Source of the DNA: Auanema rhodensis
Lineage: Eukaryota > Nematoda > Chromadorea > Rhabditida > Rhabditidae
Assembly (NCBI GenBank): GCA_964057225.1
Contig: OZ059897.1
Span: forward strand, 9,734,001-9,798,000
Reading direction: 5' to 3'
Length of the DNA: 64,000 nt
Made by a program: the position numbers and the translations under genes. This document shows positions 38,201 through 48,647 of the stretch, one piece after another (position 1 is the stretch's first letter; each line of letters opens with the position of its first letter). The notes under the pieces are model-generated. The model saw only the letters and a program-made list of their open reading frames with translations. It searched no databases and was not told where the DNA came from.

Positions 38201-39427
38201 ATCCCTCTCAATTTTACTCTAGCGATTCCGATCTCTCTCGTTCGGAATAAGCACATTTTGATTTGAAATTTGCTATTCTGCAGAAGTCAGCCCATTTACG
38301 GTGCTCTCATTTTTTGATTTAAATTTAAGAAGTTTAACTGAAAAACAGACGCACCCACCTACCTCAGATCACACAAGCACTACTGAAGCAAATCAGAAAA
38401 GAAGCTTTGCATTGTCTTTTGAGATCATTAGCTTAAACATAAGAAGAACAAGTGGATGGTTAAGCGAGAGATAAAAAAAGAAAATCACGATCAGTACTAT
38501 TGAAGCAAAATAGAAAAACGAACACAAATGTCCCAAAAATGGTTGTTTGACATTCAACTTCAAGAATTTCTATTTTTCTTTTCAATCTAATTTCATAAAG
38601 TTCAAAACTGCTTCTAGTGTGTGTCTGTGTGTCGTACTCTCTTAATATCTCTTTCTTTCCCTTTCATACTACCTTACAACACACAAAAAGAAAAACATGA
38701 AAACTTCCAATTTGAAAGTTCTGGGTATCAAAATTTTTCTTTCCAATTTCAATTTCTTAATCTAAGATCCATCTTTGGAACAAGTACAAAAGATGAGCGA
38801 TATAAACGGTAGATAAGAAAAGAAAATTATTTTTCAATGTAAAAAAACCAAACAAATCGTTGAATTACTATAGAAATATTAAAAAAATCAATAAATAATA
38901 CAAAAAAACAATATTTGTAACTCTTTTATGGTAAGTAGGCAACCTGCAACTGCTCTGCTCAAAAATACATGAGAAAATGAGTTTATTTCACGTGTATTTC
39001 ACGTGAAAAAAAAAGAAAGTAAATCCAAAGTAATAGCACATAAGTCATTGATTGTACGAAAATTCATAATAATTTTTTTTTTTTCAAAAAAAGAAAAGAA
39101 ATAAAATAATAGTTAGTTAGGATATATCTATTTATAAATAAATATAAATTGATGATATGAATGATAATAGTAAAAGTAATGTTATCATTTGACCTTTGTA
39201 TTTTTTGCGTTTTGTGCTATTTTCTTCTGTATTGCTACTTTATCAGAATTCTTATCACATTTTCTGCTATTGCCTGCTATTTATTGCTGAATATCTGAAA
39301 TTTTGATTCATTTATATCTTTTTTCTAAAAATTCATTTATCAGTATGTGCTGAGTTTTATATGATATAGTTAGCATTTCGATTTCTTCTTCTTATTAATT
39401 ATATTTTTTAATTTTTAATTTTAAGTA
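35222..39427. other. 4.2 kb divergent intergenic region
   Basis: This separates the neprilysin (-) and DHCR24-like (+) starts. It holds poly-C runs at about 35993-36001 and 36077-36088, CT tracts near 36028 and 36372, a weak small minus-strand open frame at 37142-37378 (listed separately), and two CACGTG palindromes at about 38990-39006, roughly 430 bases before the DHCR24-like start. No other coding signal is seen. Confidence 0.55.
37142..37378 (-). CDS. possible small secreted or membrane cysteine-containing peptide
   Basis: An intact 78-codon frame, not a recognised family. It begins with a leader-like segment (MFLMKLILLMMLMMMM), then a short hydrophilic part with the cysteine cluster CQNCLHGCVNPC, and ends in a hydrophobic stretch (FFVSSFSIIIVVLWFLYQI). 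This layout is a signal peptide, small ectodomain and C-terminal membrane or GPI-type tail. Against it, the Met-rich start lies on a CAT/CAG-like repeat, there is no splice-linked exon, and a second minus frame is open over the same bases. It may be chance. Confidence 0.3.
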   Translation of the reverse strand: MFLMKLILLMMLMMMMTTSMLSKWPHHSDLPVEGGLRAGNCQNCLHGCVNPCGEKTRLPFFVSSFSIIIVVLWFLYQI

Positions 39428-42400
39428 ATGGAATCGTTAAAATCAAAAGCGATACGATGGCTAGAGGATAATCGCGGATTGGTTATTGTAGCTTTCTGTC
39501 TGCCAGCCAGTTTTGTAAGTTCTAAATACAATTTTCATTTTTCTTAATTTTAAAAAATTGTTGATTTGCAAAAGAAAATGTCTTTGATTTTTAGATTTTC
39601 GACTGTTTTATTCAATTCCGTATATGGCTTAATCGTACATTCTTCCAAACACATTTAAGTCATAAAGAAAAAGTTAAAGAAATACAAGATCGGGTAAGAA
39701 TATTAATTATTCTAATTATATATTAAAAATAAATAAATAATCTATTTTAAGGTCAAAGAATGGCAACAATTACCAACAAAGGATAAAAAGCTTCTTTGTA
39801 CTGCAAGGCCGAATTGGCTCAGCTTATCAACAACATTTTTCGATAAGGTAAAAGAGAGAGAGAAAAAAAAAGAATTTATGAGTTAGAAAAGATCAAAATG
39901 AACCAAAATTTAGCTTTATATGGAAAATTTGAAACAATTCTGAAAAACACGTTTTTTCCAGTTATAACTATTGAATCGGTTGAATTACAACAAGTTTTTG
40001 ACTGTTTGAACTAGTACGAAAAGTAAACCAGTTGACTTGAAAAAACGTGATTTTTGCTTGAATTTTCTGAGAAAGTGGTTGAATTACCTGGAAAAAGCAT
40101 GAACATCAAGCAAGGTAATTTCAAAAAAAAATGTAATTTTGAGCTATTACAAGTTTGTAAACGATGTTTGACAATACATTCTCATTGATGTGAAAATGTT
40201 TGAAATATAGAACCGTAGGCGATATGTATAGATGGAAACGAGGGGACAATGATTTCCGTATAAGATGAAACGAACAACTTAAGACGAAGGGGAGATTCAT
40301 ATCGTAGTCTAGTAACATATACCGAGGCTTTCATGACGAAAACTCACTAAAAATAGAAAAAAGTTCAATAAATTGGTGAGCATAAATCAGTTTGTCTACT
40401 ATATAGGATACAATATAATTTAGATTGAGCAGTTTTTATCTCTTTTTCATTATTTTTCAGACTAAATGCCATCAAATTCCAATTGACTTGCATGATGTTT
40501 TGAGTCTAGATGAAGCTAATCTCACTGTAACTGTTGAACCTAATGTCACAGTTCATGAAATCTGTCAATATCTTGTTCCCAAGTAAATGATTTGTTTTTC
40601 TAATAATAAAGCTAATTCTCAAATTCTTTAGGGGTTATACCTTAGCTGTTACATTAGAATTTGGTGATGCAACTTTAGGAGGATTAGCGTTTGGTGTTGG
40701 AATGACCACATATTCTCATAAGGTTTTATAATCAAGTTTAATAAGTTTTGAATAAAAATAAAAATATAGGTTGGATTGTATCAAGAAGCTATTGAAGAAT
40801 ATGAAATAGTTACATCAACAGGAGAATCAATTATGGTGAATAAGGAGAACGAACATAAAGAATTATATTATTGTTTACCATGGTTATCATATTCAATAAT
40901 CATTTCAACAATATTTATATTTGTATTTAGGTCACATGGAACTCTTGGCTTTCTAGTTGGCTTGAAGTTAAAAATTATAAAAGTTAAGCCATATATTAAA
41001 ATGGAATATATTCCTGTAAGTAATAATTATCATAATTATAATAATTATTTTTAAGTGTCATAGTCAAAAAGAATATTGTGATAAGTTGATGGATTTATCA
41101 GGAGCATTAGATAAGGCAAAATAACTAAAATTTATTGAATCATTTAAAATTCTTTTTTTTGTAGGATAAAACGGTTCCAGATTACCTTGAGGCTACTATC
41201 TATGATAAAGATAAAGCTGTTATTATGGTCGGAAATTTTGTTGAAGTTGATAGCATTGAAAAATGGTTAAAAGTATACTGAAGACAGGATGTTGAAGTTT
41301 GAAATACTTCTTGTATTTAAGGTCAATGATGTTTGTCGTTGGTGGAAACCATGGTTCTATAAGCATGTTGAGACAAAATATGAAGAGGGTAATTATATTC
41401 AAGTTTATATTGAAGTTTGATCTCATGTTACAGGTGGTTATGAATACATTCCCTTGAAATCTTACTTACTTCGGCACAATCGTGCCATATTCTGGGTACT
41501 TGAAAGCATGATTCCATTTGGAAATCACCCAGTTTTTAGGTAATAGTTATGATTTATATTATCAATCTGATAATACATTCAGAGCTATAATGGGATGGTT
41601 ATGTCCTCCTAAGCCAGCTTTCTTGAAGTTCACAACAACTCAAGCTATTAGAGAAATGACTTTTGCTAAGCAGGTTGCTACTATACAAACAGTTGTTTTT
41701 ATCATTTTTCATCAAAATGTTTCAGGTTTTCCAAGATATTGTCATGCCCTTAGATACATTAGCTGATCAAGTTAACACTGCTGTTAAGCTGTTTGACACC
41801 TATCCTCTTCTAGTCTATCCTTGCCGTGTTTATGATCATCAGATGGGACCTCAAGGACAATTACGGTGAGAAATCGTTAAATGTTCAAAGAATCTTTTAA
41901 CTTCATTAACAAATTTGGTTAAAAATTAATTTTGGTATGTAATATGAAAATTCATTTGTTAGACAAATTTTACGTGAAGTGCACGTAATTTCCACGTGAG
42001 TTTCACGTTGATATGCTTTCTACACGCTCACATTACGCAAAATATGTTATAAGAATAGTTGCATTCTTTTATTCGCATCCCTTTTTCCGAATATGATGTG
42101 TTGTTTCAGGGCACCACCTTCAAGTCGTCTTGTGCCCGGAACAAATTATTCAATGTTCAATGATCTTGGAGTCTATGGTACTCCAGGTCCTGTAAAAAGA
42201 AGAGAAGATTATAATCCAACATATGCTATGAGAGCAATGGAAAAGTAAAGAATTTCTTTTCATTTTTCATTCAAAAAAGTAACAAATTTCAGATTCACTC
42301 GTGATGTTGGCGGATATTCCTTCTTATATGCTGATATCTTCATGAATGAAGATGAATTCAATGTTATGTTTGATATGACTCTATATGAAAAGGTGATTTT

Positions 42401-42560
42401 TCTCAAAGTTTTTTTATGATTTGAATAAGTGTTTTTCTTGTTTTAGGTTCGAGAGAAATATGCATGCAAAGACGCTTTTCCCCGTTTATATGATAAGGTT
42501 AAGCCTGAAATAGATGTTATAGCTATTGGAGAGCAATATGCTAAAAAGAAAGACGAATAA
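39428..42560 (+). CDS. delta(24)-sterol reductase (DHCR24/Diminuto-like)
   Basis: About 14 exons give roughly 520 residues, matching human DHCR24 (516). The ATG follows an acceptor-like ATTTTAAG by two bases. An N-terminal membrane anchor ([13 protein letters not shown]) precedes a PCMH-type FAD-binding domain with [47 protein letters not shown] and [15 protein letters not shown]. The C-terminal half keeps [49 protein letters not shown] and [16 protein letters not shown]. The enzyme reduces the sterol side-chain C24 double bond with NADPH at the ER. Nematodes do not make sterols from scratch but dealkylate dietary phytosterols, a route that creates 24-desaturated intermediates, so retention of this enzyme makes sense. 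A plus-strand AATAAA lies at 42594-42599, and the ARD-like gene converges from the right. Confidence 0.93.
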
Positions 42561-42593
42561 TGATTGATGACAAATTATTTAATTTTTTTTCCA

Positions 42594-42628
42594 AATAAAT
42601 ATCAAACAAATAGTTAAAAACGTTTATT
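42594..42628. terminator. interlocked polyadenylation signals of two convergent genes
   Basis: A plus-strand AATAAA at 42594-42599 serves the DHCR24-like gene. A minus-strand AATAAA at 42623-42628 (TTTATT on +) fits the ARD-like gene. Cleavage 10-20 bases past each would make the two mRNAs end at nearly the same place or overlap slightly. Confidence 0.5.
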
Positions 42629-42744
42629 GGGGAGACAGAAAGATTGTTGATTATTCAATTTTATAATACAATTTCATATTTATAGGTCTTGTTTTTGTAA
42701 TTATAATGTACAGTTTGAAGAAATCAATAGTGAGTCTTCTGAAT

Positions 42745-44072
42745 TCAATCAGTGTTGTTATCAGTGTCCTTGAAGAATCGACGCATCTTCACGAAGTTCT
42801 GGAAAAATTATCATACAAGTAAACATATTTTGAGAAAATATCTGAGACGCATATGAACAAACCTTTGGAGTTGTAGTGAATCGGAAGTTTGTATGAGCTG
42901 GAATAAGAATGAGATCACCATTTTCACATAGAATACGAACCCAATGGCCGTCCTGAAAATAATTGAAAAGTAAGCTGAGAGGAAATCATTAAATTCTTAG
43001 GATATTCAGTGATAATGAAATTTCAAAAAAGGAAAAGATATGAGATGATAAAGAGAAATTGAAATGATGTAATGTTTTGATAAAAATATTTTAGGAAAAT
43101 TAGATTTTTCGTATCTTTTCTTTCTTCTTTTCATCTATCTGTCTAACTAAAGATCATGTGGCAAGACCATTCCCCCTTCTCACAAGATACTTTATGATGT
43201 CAGATTGACAACAAAAATAAGAAAAAGATAAACTAAACTAGCGATGACGTAAGTTCTTTTTTTTTTTTTTTTTTTTTGAAAATTTCCTTTAAGTTAAAGA
43301 GAACCTGTTTTACCACCACAACATGGATATATCAAGAAAACTTGAGAATTCAAAATTTGAAGTTTTAACCATTAGCTTTAAAACTTTTTTTCTGCCGAAA
43401 GTAGTACGTCAGATAGTAAAACTTTGGGAAATTCGACGAAAAAGTTGGTTGGAATATTAAGGAATAAACTAAAAACATGTTTACTTACCTTATCTTCGAC
43501 ATCATAATAAGCACAACCATCAATAATCATACGAGCTTGATCCTCAGCGATGCAGGACTCTTCAAAGAGCTCCTCAATCTGATGATGGTAAGATCAGTTA
43601 GCATTGGATGAGAAAGACGAAGTTACCTTGTCTTGGAAGTTGGCCGTAGTTTCAGCATCAAGAGTGAATATATCTTCTCTCTTGAATGATCTTTCCTTTT
43701 TCAACAAAGTCAAACGCTTAGATAAACCAACTTGATCAGTAATATCTAACTGAAAAAAGTTTTTATGAGATGATGTAAGACTAATTCGTTGAATTTCTTT
43801 GAGCATTTTTGATTTCTGATCCATTAAAGCAATTGTGGTCGTCATCGCCGCAAGTCTTTCTAACCGTTTTCATAGACCGAAGTTTGCATTTTTCTTCTTT
43901 AGTCTAATCGTTTGCCTAACTTCTATGAGAGAAGAATTTGACTGACCTTCCAGTACAGAGTACCAGTTCTCTTGGCAAGCTCATCAGGGTTAATCATTTT
44001 TGGTGGGAAAAGATGGTGTGGAAGTCTTGGATCTCCACATGGGTAAGGCTCCATTTGCCAGATTTGTACCAT
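42745..44072 (-). CDS. acireductone dioxygenase-like cupin lacking all metal ligands (predicted pseudoenzyme)
   Basis: Five exons (43947-44072, 43627-43749, 43489-43578, 42863-42952, 42745-42798) join without frame problems to 160 residues. The ARD family is clear from [69 protein letters not shown] and NFVKMRRFF. Active ARDs bind Fe or Ni through HxHxxxE in EEHLHLDDE and a later His in PAGIYHRFT. Here the matching segments read EESCIAEDQ and PAHTNFRFT, so His-His-Glu-His becomes Ser-Ile-Gln-Phe. The C-terminal tail is about 20 residues shorter than usual. The acireductone step of methionine salvage is therefore unlikely to be catalysed by this protein. The start follows an acceptor (TGCTTTTCAG) by eight bases. 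The fold, splice sites and reading frame look maintained, which argues for a functional non-enzymatic protein over a decayed gene. Confidence 0.85.
43257..43277. repeat. poly-T tract in an ARD-like gene intron
   Basis: A run of about 21 T bases inside the intron 42953-43488, the longest homopolymer noticed in the window. Confidence 0.85.
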
Positions 44073-46759
44073 TTTTATATCTGAAAAGCAATGGAATTAC
44101 TTGACGATCAAAAAAAATGATAAAGAAGTAGCAAGAAACGACACAAATGGATTTGCATTGATGTAATTGAACTAATAAATTGAAGAGAAAAAGACTAAAA
44201 AGAGAACTTATAGCCAATCGTACAATGATACAACAGGCTTCTACAACAGTTTTTATTTTTCATTAAAACAGTTACAATTACAGCAATTAGAAGATGGGGT
44301 GAGACTTATTCATTAATTCATATTTGTATATTTTTGCTTATTCACCTTCTCTAATACGTAGATTTGAAAAAAAAACGAAAAGAAATTCAGATCGACAGTT
44401 AGAGTGGATATTACACGAATAAGATGGCATAACACTCAACATTGATGAGAACACATCAAGCCCATTTATGGTAGCAGATAGACCTGTAGAAACAGAAAGT
44501 CTGATGCCAAAAAGGGGGTGTATTGAATGGGAGGGGAAATAAGAGAAACATCTGAGAAAGAGAAAGAGACTGTTGAGAAGGTCAACTAACTAGCTACGAG
44601 AATTATCTTTTTTTTTCTTCTAATTTCTCTTATCATCTACTTGTTCAAAAGAAATCTATCACTGATCATGAGAGAAGCAAACAAGAGGGGTTGAAAGCAT
44701 GACACTGTGTTTCAATCAGCCTATCCCATCCTCATCTAAGCACTCAACTCTTCAACTTTAACCGATAACACCATTTCATCCACTACCTTTGCCTCTGAAA
44801 AAGAGACCGCAATTGGCTAAACGTGTTCCTATTCGTTTCTTTGAATCAAACAAATCGAAATATATAGTCGTAACGATTGGCAGCAACTTTTCCTCTATCT
44901 AGTTTATTTTGTTCAATAGACTCTCTACAAGCTATTTGAAGTTCATTGCTTATTTTAGTCTGTTCAGCCAATAAAACTCTGTTTCTAGAGAAAAGCTGGG
45001 CTAAATCGCTTAAATCTCTTTAGCTTTAAATTCGACATTCCTGTCACAATACTCTGTTATTTGATGTGATAACACCTAAAAACTCAAAGTTCGAATACTT
45101 GACTTCATCCTATTTCGCCTAATTCATCTTTTTCACTCACGCTCAATTTGTAAAACTCATGGAAATTGTTATTTCCGGTAATCAAAAAACAATTTTAAAA
45201 TAGAACCTATTTTCTAATTTTTTTTAACATGTAACTGAAGGACACTGAAATGTAAACATCTATAAAACTATCAAAGAAGGACAAAACATTTCAAGCTTGT
45301 TTTCTCATCATCTTTTTTTTCTTTATAATATAACTCAAATCAGTTTTCAATTCATCTTTAGAAAACTGTCATTAAATTACTTGAAAAAAAACTTCGAACA
45401 ATGATAAACTTTACGAAAGAACGATAGAAAAAAACTGTTTCTACTGTAATTATCTATTGTAAGCTTAGCATCTTGTACAAGAGCTGAAAATCATTTCTGT
45501 ACAATCATGTAATACTCAAAAACAACCTAATTACAGTGTTTTATAATATCAATTTACCAACAAAACAAGAAATAGAGCAAGTACTTAGCTGTTTCAAAAA
45601 AAATGCATAATTAAAGCTAAAAATGTGTATTGGGATTATAAATTGATTTTTTTAACCTAAAATTTATCTTTTGAATATATAATTTTAATGTTTTTTTTGC
45701 CTATTGCTTGAAAAATTTATGTTTTCCATTTTGCTTTATGGGATTGTTACTTTTACGATTATATATTTGTCTATATCTTGTTTTGTTTATATAATTTTGA
45801 AACAAAACTATTTCTATTTATATAAACAACTGATAAAATATATCTTGGATCGTTTCCTTCAAAATTGCATTGACTAATTGATCAAAAAACGATTTTTTTC
45901 AATGAAAATCAAAAGAAGGAGAGACAGAGAGAAAGAAAGAAAGGTGAAAGACAAATACAAAAAGTAATTTTAATAGACATAGTGATGATTGAATTTAAAG
46001 TATAAAGATTCTTATGTTCAAACATGAAGTTTAATATTGCATGTTGAAAAACTGAAAAACGGTTTGATTTATGTGGGACATATGTATATGCAACCGTTCT
46101 GCCATCAAAATCGAATTAAAATAAGATTTTTCACATGTGTGGTGAGTAATTACTGTTAAACGCGGTCGGCTTGAACGAAATCAAAGTAAATAGAAAACAA
46201 GAACAAAATAAATGAAAACAGTTAGAATGTAATAGAAAGTTATGAGAAGCTGTTATGAATGAGACTGTTAGCTTCATTGCCTTTTATAGGAAATTTCAAT
46301 TGTTTGAGTAGCCACAATTGACAACGGTCTTTGGGTTCCATGACTTACGATTAAAAACATGTTTAGATACCAAGAAGCTATGCCAAACGGACGTATGATA
46401 ACAACTTTCACAAACGAGTAGTAGAAAATTTGCAGAAGAAATAACGAAGGTATAAGGTAATTAGAGAAAAAAAGTTCTGAAAGATACGTGGAACAAACAA
46501 AAGAATAAAGTTATAATTTATAATTTATAAACAATGATGCTGCAAGTTAGTTGATCATATAAATTGATTCAAAAGCTATTATTCATAACTTTGCACATTT
46601 TTTCAAAATGTCTTCAGTTCTATCACAGTTCCCCGGCTGCACTATCCGGTTCTTTTTATATTATGAATTAGCGGCAATTTTATAAGTGTTTTCTCGGTAA
46701 AAAAATGTTTATGATGGTTCTTACTGACACTTATTCTATGTGAATCCACTTAAAATTCA
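44073..46759. other. 2.7 kb region without a recognised gene
   Basis: Upstream of the ARD-like gene and downstream of the TMEM59-like gene. AT-rich, with no family-like exon in any frame. It may hold the ARD-like promoter and long UTRs. Confidence 0.5.
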
Positions 46760-46765
46760 TTTATT
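46760..46765 (-). terminator. possible distal polyadenylation signal of the TMEM59-like gene
   Basis: AATAAA on the minus strand, 310 bases past the TMEM59-like stop and just beyond the open segment at 46768-46923. If used, that open segment would lie in the 3' UTR or in an alternative last exon. Confidence 0.35.
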
Positions 46766-46767
46766 TA

Positions 46768-46923
46768 CAACAAAAAATATAGTCCCACACAGATTGATTC
46801 AGGTTGATTTGCAATTTTGACCACAATATACATGTAAGGAGTGAACACCGCATCAGGAATCGCGATCGTATCGACATATCCCTCAGGAATGAGAAGGAAG
46901 GGAATTTTGGTTCTAGGGTCAAT
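46768..46923 (-). other. coding-like open segment, possible alternative last exon
   Basis: The minus strand stays open for about 50 codons with balanced composition unlike the AT-rich flanks. It includes KIPFLLIPEGYVDTIAIPD and VFTPYMYIVVKIANQP, ends at a TAA, and may start after a CCCTAG acceptor. I recognise no family. It could be an alternative 3' exon of the TMEM59-like gene, a conserved UTR element, or chance. Confidence 0.25.
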
Positions 46924-47074
46924 TCAACAGTACAATTTTGAATAATTTGTGGGATGCCAAAACAAACTAATTACAACAGATAAAAACGTCCCAAGAAGTA
47001 GTAGTCAACACTACATTCTAAACTAAGGGCAATATACAGATATAAACAATCAACAAGAATTAAGTTATTTCAAA

Positions 47075-48647
47075 TTATTCGGATGTCTTTTTCTCTTCAT
47101 GAATTGACACCTGAAAACAAAGAAACTAAACTTTGATACATTTAATAGACTACTTACCTGGTCATACGCAGGAGGAGGTACTCCAGAGGGCTTACTGTTT
47201 TCAACCCATTCCTCAGGAGCCTTTTTAACTGGGCATGGTGGAGCGTTTCCTTGAACACGACCGAAAACTGGGAAGAATTGATCGCCCTAAACAATGTAGG
47301 ATTAACCAAATTTCTGAGCTAAATCTCGTAAACAAACCCTCATTCTGCGATAGTTGTTGTTTTTGAAGTTGTGAAGGAAAAGCAATCCAGCAAAGATTGT
47401 GGTCAATAAAGCAGCTGCCCCAACTCCAATCAGAACCCAGTGAAGAGTAGCTAACCATCTGCGAGGGTGATCACTACCTCTGATCTCGAGAACTATAATA
47501 TTTGAATGAATTCGGATCAAGAAATTAAAACTCTAGAAAAGATAAAAAGGTTTCACTTACAGAGTTGTCTTCCATCTGTAAAGTCACTGCTGACTGGCTT
47601 GCTGAGGATAATTGGTGATCCATCTTCAGCAATATTATCAACAGGAGAATCTGTAATAAAATGTAAACTAAAATCAGCAATATAAAGAATAAAGTACTTC
47701 CGAAAGCAAAGGGATTGTGATTCTGTGGTCTGCTGATCTGAATGTTCTCCTTTCCTTCCATTTCTGCCTTGATCCGCTTCAAGAAATCATTAGCAAAGGC
47801 TTGCATGACCTTATCAAAATGATCCATACTGTTGAATCTTTCTGCACTGAAAATACAAACTTGTTATGGTAAATCGGTTAAACACTTACGCTACAACAGA
47901 ATCATCATCTCTGCTGTCTTCAGATGCATCTTCTTGACTAGCTGGCGCTTTAAGGGCAAGAAGATTTCCGTTGACATCGGAAGGACGAAGAATATCCAAG
48001 AATGTTGATGGAATAGTTCCTTCTTGCTTTACTACCTAAATTCAAAAAATATTTAGACTCACAAATAAAAATAATAAACCTTCCACTGTGGCCGTCCTTT
48101 TCCAGAATAGTCCATTGTCATCTGAAAAAAACGATTGAAGCTATGCCTATAAATGATTGAAAAGGATTAAATCCCTATAGCTATCTTTGCTTTTATCATA
48201 AAAATGTGGAAAACAAAACGAGAAGACCACCATGATTATGAACCAAAAAAAGATAAAAATGATAAAAACCATATTTAGCACATTATTATAGAATTAGTGA
48301 ATTAACTCACGAAAACGCTAGTTGACATTGGAAGAGAGCAAGCATAACGGCAAGCTGCATCCTCATCAGTAGAATTTTCAAATTTGGTATCACACTTAGA
48401 ACGGCAATCAAAGAAAGCCTTGAAGCCATCACTTATGGATCCGCGAGACTCACAACCAAAGTTACAAGCTTCCTTAAATAGAAACAGAATTGTTTAGAAA
48501 ATGAATAAGTGGAGACACTTGAAGTGAAAAAGAACCAACCAAAGGGATCTTGGCTTCTTCATATTTGACTGAGCATCTCGACTTACAGGTCGATACGTCA
48601 CCAGCAATCGCTATACCAATAAGAACAAAAAGTATAATAACCCTCAT
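47075..48647 (-). CDS. TMEM59-like type I membrane protein
   Basis: About eight exons. The start at 48647 is one base past a TTTTATTCTAG acceptor and opens a signal peptide (MRVIILFVLIGIAIAG). The ectodomain has the paired-cysteine pattern of TMEM59: STCKSRC, LEACNFGCESRG, FFDCRSKCDTKF and DAACRYACSLP. A low-complexity acidic middle and MDHFDKVMQAFANDFLKRIK follow. A single membrane helix (WVLIGVGAAALLTTIFAGLL) precedes a tail of about 65 residues that ends in a Pro-rich part with PPPAY, a PPxY-type WW-binding motif. Human TMEM59 is a Golgi/endosomal protein that influences glycosylation and trafficking and can activate ATG16L1. I do not see its ATG16L1-binding motif clearly here. The call rests on the cysteine spacing and topology, so it is moderate. 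Confidence 0.65.

Noticed and set aside
46600-46660. miRNA-like seed (TATCACAG, miR-2 family) near 46620
   Set aside because: The flanks do not form a hairpin that would place the seed in a stem.
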